A stretch of 64,000 bases of DNA, taken from positions 39,804,836-39,868,835 of the forward strand of contig OV121088.1 of NCBI GenBank assembly GCA_921293015.1, given 5' to 3'. Origin of the DNA: Phorcus lineatus (Eukaryota; Mollusca; Gastropoda; Trochida; Trochidae). The notes under the pieces were generated by a model. That model made no database searches. It had not been told where the DNA came from and saw nothing but the letters and a program-made list of their open reading frames with translations. Below, one piece after another: positions 38,421 to 50,394 of this stretch. The first letter of the stretch is position 1. Each line of letters begins with the position of its first letter. The position numbers and the translations under genes are program-made.

Positions 38421-40174
38421 GGACAAAATATTCAATGTCATGCCATAATCGCTGTGTTTTTAATGATATATTCTTTTACATATAAAAGTACAGTAAAAAT
38501 AGCTTAATTTACATTAAAGCCAAATAACGACAAAACAAACAGAAAGAAAGAGTTTGAATTAAAAAAATATTCATCACATTAAAAATATTATTCAATCACA
38601 TATTCTGGTGTGAAGCTTTTTAAAACATTTCTAAGCGTTGTTCCATCTTGTCAGTCTTGATTCGATTGTTTTTAAGCTAAGCTCACTGCACATTAAATTT
38701 TGAAAGCAGAATAATGCTGCTACTACTCCTACTTTATGTAAGACTTTAAGTGACTCAACATGCTCTATTTAAGACTGAAACAGTTTCTCTGACGTTTAAG
38801 AACAGGAACGTAACAGGAAGTAACGAGATCAATAACAGGAACACAACGTTCCGGACTTTACACAAGTTAGAGGACATTAGTTATTTTCTTTCCCAACAAC
38901 ATGGCAGCTGATCAATCAAATCTTATCAACATGCTTTCAGGCTGCAAATACATGCATCAAATTTTAAAACTTTTGAAGGAAACTGTGATTACATCTGGTT
39001 AAAATTATTAAAGTCTGCATCTGTTTTTTTCAAAGCTTTAACATAAAGCTTGATATTTATAGTGCTTATAATTCTATAATCATTAAATTTTGAAATTTTA
39101 GGAACTACTTTATTATATCTTAACTTATTCTAAATTGAACATGTGTGTTCTTAGCATCCATCTTAGCGTATTTAAATCCGCCCTGGCTTCTTCCTAATAC
39201 CCTGATCTCTTTCGGGCTAAATCCTTCGCACGGCTGGCGAACAGGGCATTATATTATAAAAAGTGAGCAATACAATGTTGTTATTCAAACTACAATTTTG
39301 TTGAAGATAACAAACAATCCACATGCAAGCTTCTATTCTGTAACGTTAACTGTGAACTTCTGAATGTTTTAGAGATAGTATAATCTTATATATTGTTGTA
39401 AGCTTCAAGACTAATTACAAACCTTGATGTTTATGGTCATTTCAATACTTTCAACCCGTCAACTGTACCACAAATTGTAAAAAGAGAGTTGTACGAGAAA
39501 ATCGGCAATGCATGGAAATAAAAAAATACCTTGTCAAATGTCAATGTCATCATGAATCTCATTTAATTTGCTATTTGAAATAGATCAAGAATTAACCAAA
39601 CGTTTGATAAGCTGATAAAGATGTGGAAGATAAATGGGGTCGAGGTGATAGTTAATTGGTCAGTATGTCTTAAAATTCTTTTTAAAAAGTATAACAAATT
39701 GCTGTCAATTATAACTTCGTCACACCTGCTTATGGTTTACATGCGCCTTCCTGTATTTCGATAATGAGCTATGGAAAAAGGTGCGTGCCTCCTTTGAAAA
39801 ATGCCCTTTTAGCAAATGAAGCCATGTTAACAGTACAATTTTTTAATGAGAAGTCATATGTTAACCTCACATCATATTTCTCTGCATAATGAATTGTTTC
39901 ATTGCTATTGTTTTTCGGATTGAAATTGTGTTATGTTCATATGAAATAATGATGAAACTAGACCACGACAGTTGTATATGTAAATAGAATACTAAATAAA
40001 ACGTTTAGAACACATAATTCTATCTTATACAAACACGCACACAAACTGATACTTACACTAAATGATCAGCGAAAGATTAATTGATGAACTCTACAAACAA
40101 TGCTATTGTGTTAATGGCTATAGATTGAGAATGCTTTTTGACTTGAAATTTACATGTTTACTTTTTAAACTCCA

Positions 40175-40235
40175 TCAACAGTCATCTTCAAGATACGTTT
40201 CGGAAGTAGGCAAAACAGATTGCCAAGTTAGCCTT
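40175..40235 (-). CDS. possible last-exon fragment in unit A
   Basis: On the minus strand a short frame ends ...PTSETYLEDDC and stop (TGA at 40175-40177). Its unit B partner ends ...PTVETYLADC and stop (54720-54722), differing by one whole codon and using the same stop. Both are preceded by GAAAACGAA- or GAAAATCGAAA-type AG dinucleotides without a clear polypyrimidine tract. Upstream, the A frame is closed by a TGA while B stays open for 11 more codons. It could be the C-terminus of the gene whose leader exon lies at 42843 (A) or 57478 (B), but the stretch is too short to be sure. Confidence 0.2.
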
Positions 40236-41099
40236 CACAATTTTCGTTTAAATCAAGACTTTGAACTTTTATTTTTAAAAAACACATTGTTAGTATAGGA
40301 GCATTTGACGACCAAAGAATATGTATTGTTTTCTTTCTTTTCAGATCTTAACTGTAGATCCTATATGTGTATAAAGTTTTTGAGTTATAAAACCACACGA
40401 CATATAGACATTTGGTACCTGGTGCCGTGTGCCACTGGTATTATTCCATTACTTGCTATCACACACTGAGTGCAACCAGTAGAGCAATGACCACACAATA
40501 ATTGACATTTTGCAACGGTCATTTCTCTCCCAGACAAGTGAATTACTGGATTTCATTGAAGTCTCAACACAATAACCACTTAAGCAGGTGAATGTAAAGC
40601 ATGTCTTAATGCGTCTGTGTCTTTGTGTATAAAATTATCTTTATTGATTTAGTGCAGAGAACAGTATTAGCTGTGCGCTGTACTGGCACACTCTAGCTTA
40701 AAGAATTCATGAGAATCGTTTGTAAATTATTGCTGATTACTCATCAGTAAACGCAAACTTTCATTGAAGGAAAATTTATAATCATTTTACAATAGAATTA
40801 CATGTTGGTGCATTGTTTTCGGATCCATGCAAATTATTATCATGACAAATATTCTTTGGGCCTAGGGTATACCTACTGTCAAGTTTCTAACTCATTTTAA
40901 TTCAATCAGTAATCGGATCAATGAAATTTGATTAAACCATTATAATAATGTGTACAATTATATACAAATTATACACACCCGGTAAGGTATGGTCCCAAGG
41001 TGTTACGGTCTTTATGACGCGTATTTCTAATTCAGGTCATCATCAATTGCGAGACAAATAATCAGAGACAAAGACATTAATTGAGCATTTTCTGCCGGG

Positions 41100-41530
41100 T
41101 CATTCATTCTTTTACTTCGGCCAGAAAAACGAAGCTCTTCTTAGTGCACGCAGTAGGCTTCAACATGAACACGTTAGTGGGACTTTAAATGTCTGAAAAT
41201 GTTAGTGTTATGGTTTTCCGTCACACTGAAATTTTAATTTCAAAGGGAGTCGGCAATTTCTTCCGCCAAGTGGCAAAAGTGTGAAATATACTGAACAAAA
41301 ATTAACCCTAAATAATTTAATATTCTTAGTAGAAAACCTCGCTAAGCAGCTCATGCATTCTTCAAGAAAGTATGAGTTAAAATCCTATGTTTCATCACTT
41401 ATAGTATTCAGGTTTTAAAAATCAACCTTTCAAACATTATTGTGACTTGTGTTTACATTGAAATAGGCAAAATACAAATTTTGAAGAAATCGATATCTCG
41501 AAAGCACCACTAAACATGATGATCACTCTA
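41100..41530 (+). repeat. dispersed repeat R1, copy 2
   Basis: Contains TTTAAATGTCTGAAAATGTT, TTTAATTTCAAAGGGAG, CCAAGTGGCAAAAGTGTGAA, TAACCCTAAATAA, ATTCTTAGTAGAA and the 3' GAAAGCACCACTAAACATGATG block. The first five recur in order at 42085-42330, and the whole resembles 34850-35260. Confidence 0.65.
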
Positions 41531-42084
41531 CATTCAAACTTTCAATGAGCTAGGTCTTGTAGTAATGTAAGTAATTTGTTGTGGAAATGGCCAAAAGTAG
41601 AATAGGAATAAGTTGAAAACTCCAAAAGGCACCACTCCACATGAATTTATCCCATTCAAAAATTATTTAATCCTTCTCGCAGGGCTTCAATTTATGACAA
41701 AAAGAAAGACATCGTTGTGAAATGTTGAAAATGACTGCTCAATTCATTGAATTCCCTATTTTGTCCTACAGCATTTTGTCTGGATAGATTAGATTTAGTC
41801 CTGCAATATTAAGTTGGTGTACTAATACCAGCAATTGAAAAGGGTTAAGCAACTTCTGAAAAGACATTATTTTTATGGTGACAATTGTATCGAGTAGAGG
41901 GAAAGTAGATATTATAATTAAAAAGTTTTTAAGAAATTTAAATCCCATTCTAAAATACGAAACGGCTCATTTTTACCTTGAAATAATTAACAAATGTTTG
42001 AAAAAAAGCAACTTTCTAAAAGCCTTACCAGTAACATCAACTTGCGATGTGTCATGTTAATGTCAATACCTATATTTTCATGTT

Positions 42085-42330
42085 AGAAAAATGACTTCAA
42101 ATGTCTGAAAATGTTCAGTTTCATGTCATGGTTCTCATTTAAATTGAAAGTTTAATTTCAAAGGGAGATGACTATATCCCCGGCCCGCCAAGTGGCAAAA
42201 GTGTGAAGTATATTGAACAATAGTGAAGAGGCTATACTCGTTCATTAACCCTAAATAACTTGATATTCTTAGTAGAATACCTTGCTTAGCAGTTCATTGG
42301 TAATACATTCTTCAAAATCACATATTAGGA
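42085..42330 (+). repeat. dispersed repeat R1, copy 3
   Basis: Same ordered blocks as 41190-41370, about 0.9 kb downstream and in the same orientation, with one 20-bp insertion. A local duplication inside unit A. Confidence 0.7.
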
Positions 42331-42484
42331 CCTCGCGAATTCCATCATAGATCAGGAGTGGCTTTTAGAATAATTCCTGCTCCTATTTTTACTTGATATG
42401 CATCTAACGGTTGCTTTTGTATACCTTTTAGCTAATAAGAAATGAAAACCCGACTGGCTTTTGACATTGCATTGCGTCTTTATC

Positions 42485-42624
42485 AATATATATATATATA
42501 TATATATAAATATGAAGTTAGAAGTAAAAACAATCCATTTTAATGGCTAGCGCTTTCAGCTCAACGAGCCTCTTCAGGCCATACTTACAACGGATGTGAA
42601 CTTTTTTCATATATATATATATAA
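42485..42624 (-). mobile_element. ribozyme-bearing retroelement fragment inside a TA microsatellite
   Basis: About 100 bp of unique sequence (42509-42607) splits a TA microsatellite into (TA)n at 42485-42508 and 42608-42624. It carries a hammerhead motif on the minus strand. Penelope-like elements and retrozymes of invertebrates carry hammerheads; this fits a short, truncated copy inserted in, or expanded with, a TA tract. The matching place in unit B (about 57230) lacks it. Confidence 0.6.
42543..42582 (-). ncRNA. hammerhead ribozyme, minimal type with loopless stem III
   Basis: On the minus strand, in order: ATGGC (stem I, 42582-42578), CTGAAGA (CUGANGA core, 42577-42571), GGCTC-GTT-GAGCT (stem II and loop, 42570-42558), GAAA (42557-42554), GCGC (42553-42550), TA (U16.1 and H17), then GCCAT (42547-42543) completing stem I. 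All catalytic core positions fit the hammerhead consensus. The closing pair of stem II would be G-U. Stem III is just the self-complementary AGCGCT, which cannot close a hairpin in one molecule, so cleavage would be expected mainly in dimeric or tandem RNAs, as described for hammerheads of Penelope-like elements. Predicted cleavage lies between 42548 and 42547. Activity is not shown. Confidence 0.75.
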
Positions 42625-42842
42625 GTCTCTTTTTCATGACATTTTTCTCTCTAAACATCTTTGTGCAATTGAATATTAGACATAAATGAGTATTCAATAA
42701 TACATATTTACATCAACAATATTCGTTAGATGAATACTGTACCATGACAAGTAGAACATTGAATGGTTATCCTCTTATTACTATCTTTGTAATAAATATT
42801 TCATTATTTGCTTTCATCTTTCCAGAAAAGGGTATAAATTAC

Positions 42843-42947
42843 CTGTGTACAGACATTATCACAAGGTAGTGTGACGATGACCAAGACGATAGAAAAAATA
42901 ATTATCCAAAGAAGAAGACTGTCCTTTGATAAACGTAACCCAATGTC
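42843..42947 (-). pseudogene. leader exon relic of the tandem secreted-protein family (unit A)
   Basis: The minus-strand frame is open from after a TGA (42948-42950) to a splice donor CAG|GTAATT at 42843/42842. It encodes SKDSLLLWIII, a further hydrophobic run, and VTLPCDNVCTQ. It aligns with the unit B exons codon for codon except for one missing codon in the hydrophobic core. Four clean synonymous differences (Ser AGT/AGC, Leu CTT/CTC, Thr ACA/ACC, Leu CTA/CTT) are seen against one conspicuous replacement (Thr to Pro) outside the core. The position of the B start codon reads TTA here and no other ATG is in frame. This copy has therefore either lost its start or is entered by splicing. The hydrophobic run plus Pro-Cys looks like a signal peptide. 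Confidence 0.45.
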
Positions 42948-42949
42948 TC

Positions 42950-44770
42950 AGTCAGGAAGAATTCCAGAAAATCACTGCGTAGCTAGGAATTGTTATCTCT
43001 AGCAGTGAGAAAGCGTAAATGCGCCGTTCTAACATTCGGTGGATGGAGTTAGTAGGAACCAAAGCCTAAAATGTGTTCTATTCCCCTTCCCTGCATGATT
43101 TAGTGACTGATTGATCTGCTTTATATAGCGTGTACAATGGAAAGCCATTAATTGAAATAAACACATACAGATAATATGCATTGCACCGAAAAATAGTTTT
43201 CCATTATACATCAAAATACAAACAACCAGACACTAAGTTTTAGGAAGATTAGGATTTTTGATCAAAGTATTCATAGTCATTAATGAAATCCCCTAATGCG
43301 TCTGTCTGGTAACAGTTTGTGCTAATATTTTATCGTTCGAGTATCAAAGTTGAATTTAGCAAGTTGAGTGAACATCAGGAGAGAGTCCATTACGTATCAA
43401 TGAAGCAAATTTTCACGGTGTCTATTGGTCAAAATAACTGCATGATTGGCATGGTTCCGTTGCCTCAACAGAAAATGCAACAAATTTAATTGATGTTTTT
43501 CGTAAATTTAGTTTTTTCGACGCCACTTTCTCGACTTGGCACAACAGATTTGGTATCTGTACTTCTGCTTTATACACTGATATAGGCAGTAAACAAAAGT
43601 TGCAAAACCTTTTCATTATCAAATGATGGTTTTAAGGAATAAAAAAGAAATAAAAAGAATGAGATATATTTTTGTCATACGGAAGTTCCTGTTGGCCGAA
43701 TAGTGCTAGGTCAGAATTGATAATTAATTACTTTATTATTTTTGATGTTGGCTTTCAATACACATAAAACTTGTCTTGGTGATGAAAAACACATTTGTCT
43801 TTGTTGAACTTCAACATAAAATCGTTAAATAGAGGGGGAAATGAATCTTCAAAGAATTGCACACTACAAAAATAGTTTGTTTCCATGTCTTAGTGAACCA
43901 AAATAGATTTTTTGAGTGTGGAAATGTATTTTATGAATGGAGAAAGTGTGAGTAATCTTATTAATCTATTACTACAATGTTCCTAAACAGATAGGCAAAA
44001 AGTAAAAAGAGATATGGTGTTAGTTGTGCGAATCATTGTTCTTGTATGTCTCAGATAAAATATATTGATCTTTAGAAATTTTAACATTAACTTTCTACCG
44101 CAAATCAAATTTTAGATCTAATAACGGCACTATGGTTAGATAAGACAGTGTTCGAAATATGACTTTTCTTGCGACAATTTGCAACTTTAATTAGCCTTTC
44201 TGAAACGTTCTTAGTCTTTTAAAGGCATATTATGAAAGTATATTTGGTCAACTACAAGAACAATTTTTTCTCAGTATCCCTTATTGTCTTCTGGGTCATC
44301 AAAACACAGATGATAAAACCGATAATATCCGTATGCGTTATAGTTTTTTATGAATGAAGTGCTGTGTACTTCAGTGTCAATAATTGTTCTATCGAATCGC
44401 GCTACTACTTTTCCCGGACCTGTTGGTTTTCGCATAAAAGAGAACTTCTTGGATGTTTAACGTTTTTTTCATTCCATGTATTAATTAGTTCCTCCTTTGA
44501 AACAAATGCTTATTAACATGCAGAGGTGATTTTTATATTATTTATTTATTTTTTATATATTATGCAGGTGTTTACTTTTAATATGGCTTATTCTTCTGAA
44601 AATTAAATACTCATCTCTTGTATGAGAGTATGAAGTATACTTAGGATTACAAACCTGTCATTTGAAAATTAGTTCTGTCAAACGAACTAATGCAGAATCA
44701 CAATAACGATTTCCACTACTGTCTTCACTGACCGGACGCACACTCATCACACTATAATTGAGACTTTAGC
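42950..44770. other. upstream flank of the unit A leader exon
   Basis: Well matched to 57580-60560 in unit B (anchors AATGAAATCCC near 43283, GTTGCCTCAACAGAA near 43460, ACATAAAATCGTT near 43815, TGTGCGAATCATTGTT near 44025). Antisense frames here (43029-43214, 43422-43622) are not kept open in B, so I do not call genes. Confidence 0.6.
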
Positions 44771-44930
44771 ACAATCATTTCGATTCCGGTCAAATGAATT
44801 ACTTTTTCCTGGATTCCATCAATTACTTTACAAATAGTACTTAAACTGGCGTGTATGCACTAGCAAAATATGTCTTCATGAATATTTCATCTGTATGGAT
44901 TGAAGTCTCGAACACGTTTATTTTCTAATA
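44770..44930 (+). repeat. diverged second copy of the 40.5-kb block
   Basis: Resembles 40500-40640 (ATTTC then GTCAAATGAATTAC, TGGATTCCATCAATTA, GCATGTCTTAATG or AATATGTCTTCATG), about 4.26 kb away. It lacks the splice-acceptor-like CCAG of the other copies. Confidence 0.45.
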
Positions 44931-46089
44931 ACAACTAAAAATTTATTCTAAATAATAAATCAATAAAGTTGTTTAATGAATTATTTTCACTTGACATTTA
45001 ATAAAGAAATCTTACTTTCGTTTAAATACTAGGCCTTTTATGTAATTTAACGTTATATTCACTATACGTTTGTGTGCTGAATAGAATATATTCACATTAC
45101 AGTTCTTGATAAAAATAATCATTACTGTAATCTCAAATGTGATATTTCAGTCCAGAAATTCATTAATCAAATGTTCTATGGGTTTTTTCAGAATCGCCCT
45201 TTCTATTTCTTTTCTAGGTTTGATGACTTTTACTTGAGTATAAATATCAATCATTAATGTCGTTATTGATAAAACCTGTGATGTGCGTTTCATAATGATG
45301 TTTATCAAATTGTTGGTTTTAGATTAAGTGATTTGCTTATCATGACAATTGATAAGAAAACTTGTTACAACTTCAAACTTGTTGATATTCAAAACGTGAT
45401 CATTATACAAATTATAGTTAGAGTTCAATAAAATATTGCAAAACAATTCAAAGTAAGCCAAAGGAATCAAGTATATCGACTGAGAAATCATTCGGGCAAA
45501 GTTAAGGTGATCACGTCAAATAAATGAAAGTATTCAAAAATGTGTAGATTGGTTCAAAAATTACTTTTGGCCCATAAATATACATTTGCCTATTTACCTG
45601 ACCTAAGAAGTCTTTAACAATAGGTCTTCTTAATATCCTGACGTTGTTTTGAACTTGGAAATTTGTATAGACGTTTGAACAAACATGTAGTGTTGGTGTG
45701 ACCTTTTAGTGTGACATCTCCATGATTTCCAATTATTGTTCACAAGTGTTACTATCATTCTATATCATCTATAACTAATAATAGTCACAGTTTTGTTAAG
45801 GCGTCAATAATGTTGCGTCCGGGAAAGACGTTAACTTGTCTGGCTGGCTACTAATAGCAAAATAACACGGTGAAATGTCAGAAAGAACATACAAAGACTT
45901 TATCATTGGATGAATAATTAAATGTAAGATGGATTGATTCTATATTCAAATGAGATAAAGGACACAATATTCTGAAATATTTTACAATCTATCTTTTTTA
46001 ATGTCCTTAGTGTTTCCCAAATCAATAAATGTGTCTGACTTTTATACACAAAACACATTTCTTCTAACACAATTCTTTATTATATGATG

Positions 46090-48180
46090 ATTTTATATAT
46101 GTAAAGTTTCAGTGTTTTTCATTGTTTTGAAGTGATTCAATAACATATCTTTGTGAGGATGTTTTCACAAATAAAATACCTAATGAATTTTGTCAAATAC
46201 CAGATATATTCAACCTCATGATGGGGGAAATTGACATTAAACTCCTTGCTGCACAAATCGTGAAATATCAACTTTACTTATGTCAGTCTATGAAGAACAT
46301 TTAAGTATAACCTTAATGTAATCTAGCTGAAATATGAATTATGAACGTTGTAAATAGACAATAAGAAGTTGAATTGACTGATTAGTATTTTTCTTGTTCA
46401 ACACAAGTCAATAATGTTAGCACAAATTATATATATTCAAGAGATCAAAATAGTAAAAGACATAACTGTACGTATACAAAATATTGTATATTAGTGTGTG
46501 GAGTCGTCTATTTTGACATTGATGAGTAGAATTAACCTGTTTCACATTTGCCTGCATAACGTCGGGGTAGTAGTCATCAATGGCCATCAAACGTTTTATT
46601 CGAATAGATGGTTCGTCAAGGGTTTTAGTAAAAGTGTGTGCATTAAACTTAAAAAGAATCTGTGGCGAGTAATTGTAGATTACATTGTGAAATGAAAACC
46701 AAGAATGTAATAAGTCGAATTTCGGATTTCATTGACAAACTAGCGCTTGTCTGTCCAATAGCCTATTACTACGTGTAAGGGTAAATGATGATCATTATTT
46801 TGCACACGCATAAATATTGTTTATATTAGATCCCCTGTATATGTGGTGTCAATGATCGTGTTTCCTTTGAAAAAAATATCTCAAGATATAAGCCTCAAAT
46901 AAATGCAGTTGATTTCTACAGTTGATCATGTCTAGAAGTAACAAAATCAATAAGTCACTTGTGGCCACTTTTCAATTTCATTAATTCATAATATATTGTT
47001 ACCCACATAGCCTTAACAACATGAATCAAGCAATCACTGTATGTGTTACCATGTAAGAATTCATATTCTACTCTCATTATGGTGATTGAAATTTCCACTC
47101 ATTCCTTAGTATTTCTTTTATAAGTCTTATGCAAATGTCCCTCTTTGATGAATAAATGTTGCGAGATTTTGACCATATTAGACGGGGAGCGTTGTCACGT
47201 TCATTCCACGGGACAAGATGATGAAATCAATAATCAAGATAATAAGATGACTATCCAATTCACATAATTTGGACGCTTTATATATGTATACATTCATATG
47301 TTATCTATTCATTTAATTGTTAGGGATCTTTAACAAAGCGTAGCATTTCCATTAATTAAAAATCGGGCATTCATAAGATCGGTTACACTGCCACTCAAAA
47401 ATTTTATTTAAAAAGATTGACACTGTGCCACCGAATTGATTCATCTATCAAGACATCAATGTTCCTGCATGAATCTATTTTAAATGAGGGATTTTATCGC
47501 TTCATTCAACCACTCCCATCATTACTGAAAACACCTCTTTGCACCTTCTGAGCCTAAAGTTGGATTCCATTATATCTAATTACAACCATTTTATCAGTAG
47601 GAAAACTATTCATGTTTGATTATAGCCAACTCCTCGACAGGCTGTAATGCAAACCGGTTCAAATGATTCCCGTCAGCAGCTTCATGCAAGAATAGATAAA
47701 TTGTATAAAGTAATTTCCTTTATGACTTGCTAAACCATTTCCTGATAAGCGGTTAAATATACAGCCAAGGTCCTGTAGGTCAATCCGACTGATTGCAAAT
47801 TAAGGCTTGATGGAATGTGGAATGTTGCTTCTTCATTGTAAATTGTTAATTATAAAAAATAAAGTTTTATTCGCCCCAACATTATTGCTTAAAATGAGCA
47901 GTTAAATGATGAGTCACACATGCAAATAACTAGAGTAACCGTTTAGGAGAGACTCACGTGCACCACATGTATGATACAAACAATATTTACAAATTGTATA
48001 GATTACGTTTGCAAGAATAATCGTGTAAGTATATAAATTAGATATATTTTTTCTCTTTCAAGGATGGCCAAGATGAAGACTAAGTAGTTAAACGATTGAA
48101 AACAATCAATAAAAATTAAAGCTAAGAGGCACTATTGAGAATAGTTTGAAAACTTCAACTGAGCAGCCGAGTAAATCAAT
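46090..48180. other. spacer between units A and B, nothing recognised
   Basis: No match to the other units was seen and no gene recognised. A frame at 46498-46695 has no motif. Confidence 0.5.
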
Positions 48181-48227
48181 ATTACTCTATTTTTTTAAGA
48201 AGTGAAACTCTCAATAGACACTTTTAC

Positions 48228-48285
48228 GTCAACTCTTTGTACCAGGAAAAAAGAATGTCAACTCTTTGTACCAGGAAAAAAGAAT
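48228..48285 (+). repeat. 29-bp perfect tandem duplication
   Basis: GTCAACTCTTTGTACCAGGA and the next nine bases repeat exactly at 48228 and 48257. The matching A block (about 30118) has a single unit, so this is recent. Confidence 0.95.
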
Positions 48286-48986
48286 CGCAGATTCGAGGAC
48301 TTCTTTTCAAAGACCCTTCTTCAAATCTGGATCATCGTTTACTGCTTAGGCGGATATTATCGTATTATTTCTTATTAAGTATTTTAACATTTTCAAAATT
48401 CAAAAGGGCAAATAACGAATAAGGAAATAAATAAAAAATAAAAAATGAAAAAAATTATTTTCTTCAACATAAATGCATTAGTACTTTATGTCGAAAGATA
48501 ATTGAGAACATCTGTCTTTCTATGAATTCAGTAATGGCATTTCAAGTGTCAGTCTAGTTACAACAATGTTTTAAAGTTGTGTAAAGCTCCCCATCACGAG
48601 GCTTATTTGCACACGGTCAAGGTTAGTCATTTTTTAATGTCGTTCCAGAAGTATTTTTTTGCTATTTGTTATCCTAGGGTAATTATCTAATTTACTGCCG
48701 ATTTCTATTTCTCTGAAATGAATTGCAAACACATTTGTGTTTAAAATAAGATAAGGTTTGAAAGGCCAATTTAATTCAGGTGATTCAAGATTACGGTTCT
48801 TATGCATGCATCAAAACAGCACCTCTAATTAAGTAATGAAACCTTGTCATTCTTAAGGCTTTGCAATTTGTCTTTTTCAACAAGCTTTACAAGCCTTGAT
48901 TGTGTTGGTAGTGTCCCAGAAGTTTCAGATACTGATTTTGTGTAAGTTCAAAATGATTTCAAACGGCAAAGAAAATAATTCATCCT

Positions 48987-49034
48987 AAAGTTAAAAATCT
49001 AGCATATGATAAAGTTAAAAATCTAGCATATGAT
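48987..49034 (+). repeat. 24-bp perfect tandem duplication
   Basis: AAAGTTAAAAATCTAGCATA plus TGAT repeats exactly at 48987 and 49011. Seen directly. Confidence 0.95.
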
Positions 49035-49139
49035 AAAGCTAACATCTATTTAGTTTTTGGGAAAAACATACATAAGATAATTTGAAATTTATATAAATTA
49101 TTCTAATCAGAGAACGATGATACGAACATCATTTAACAA

Positions 49140-49620
49140 AAACACGAATTTGATTTGCATACATTATGCAAATTAGGGACTGCAACATACAACATGCACA
49201 TCAACATATCATAATACTGACCTGTGTAATGTTTAAGACTTTCAAACATTTAGTATCTGACTTATGACAGGATCATTTAGAAGCTCAGTTTGAATTATGC
49301 CAATTAGGGACTGAAACGTACAAAAGGCACATCAATACATGATGATGAATACGATTTCGGATGACTTTCTATCAATAACTTTAAATTTTAACAAGAACAA
49401 AATTTAAGTGCTAACAATAGCATATTTGTACACCAAATGGACTGAATATAAAAAAGGCTACGGCTACACCGCCTGTTCATTCAATGAGTCAAAGTTCTTA
49501 ACATTCCGACAAATTCTGTTTGAGTTACGAGTAGAACAATATACAATGTAGGGATTGATAAATTTACTTTTGCAAGAATTATGTAATCTAGGGACTGAAA
49601 CACACATCATAATGATTACA
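49140..49620 (+). repeat. three dispersed copies of a 'TTAGGGACTGAAAC' block
   Basis: TTATGCAAATTAGGGACTGC near 49165, TTATGCCAATTAGGGACTGA near 49296 and TTATGTAATCTAGGGACTGA near 49578. The first two are followed by ACGCACATCA-like tails (CAACATGCACATCA, AAAAGGCACATCAA). It is an old, irregular tandem amplification. A related GGCACATCATTCAAAAGACAGA block lies at 62470 in unit C. Confidence 0.6.
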
Positions 49621-50394
49621 AGTGTAAAGTATTGTTACATACCAACAACAGGGGTTCAAGTTATTAGCAGAGAAAAATGTGTGACGGACAGATGGACACA
49701 TTGTCAGTGACCACCGACTACTTTAAAACGGGGGTGTACATATGTGCTTATTCTGCACGCCTTGTTTAAATATCATTTTTCATAACGTTTAGTATGTGTA
49801 ACCCGAAAAAATCATTGACGTCACTTAAAGTTCATCTATGGGGAAATGTGCACGGGAATGCCAGGTATAATCAACTTTTAAAGTATCTACTTTAAAAAAG
49901 TACTTGTTTAACAATTCTACGAGTGGAAAGACAGACTTAATAATGACATCAAGCAGTACAATGTCTCATGCAATAAAAATGTGAACAGTTATATATGCGA
50001 GTCCTATTAATTGAATTTCAAATATCAGGTTGCACAGGTATCAAGTCAGTATGATTAAGTTTTTATTTTCTTGATTTCAAGTTTTACTTTATTAAGCATT
50101 GGAAATGGCAAAACAAATCGACATTTTCAAGTTTAATCAATGCCAGTTAACAGTGGCAAGAGGCTTGTTAAATTTAGTTCTGTAATTCAAATCAGGCGGT
50201 TTCATTTAATGATCCATTACTTGGGACACATTGCAATTACATATCAGTTGATAAATTGAAACACTAATGTAAAACAATTCTTAATATAGGCAACGAGGAA
50301 GGTTTCCTTGAATACAAAAACCATCTAATGAAGATATATCTTTCTTATTCAAAGATTAAGATGAATATATACGATATAAATGTTTTGTTTAGTT

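Larger units (their letters stand above)
30080..46090. repeat. segmental duplication unit A
   Basis: Many blocks match unit B (48180-62110) in the same order and strand. Examples: GGCAACTCACGAGAGAA at 38108 and 52005; GTGAATTACTGGATTTCATTG at 40538 and 55073; the signal-peptide exon donor at 42843 and 57478; TTATCATTGGATGAATAAT at 45900 and 61902. The offset shifts from 13.9 to 16.0 kb because of unit-specific insertions and deletions. The left end is set by the match of 30080-30180 to 48180-48310, and the right end by loss of similarity after about 46090. Individual blocks are clearly diverged, so the duplication is not recent. No complete gene is recognisable in it. Confidence 0.85.

Noticed and set aside
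43422-43622. Minus-strand frame with partial similarity to 59572-59805
   Set aside because: The shared part is interrupted by a stop in B and later frame changes. The similarity merely follows from the DNA duplication.
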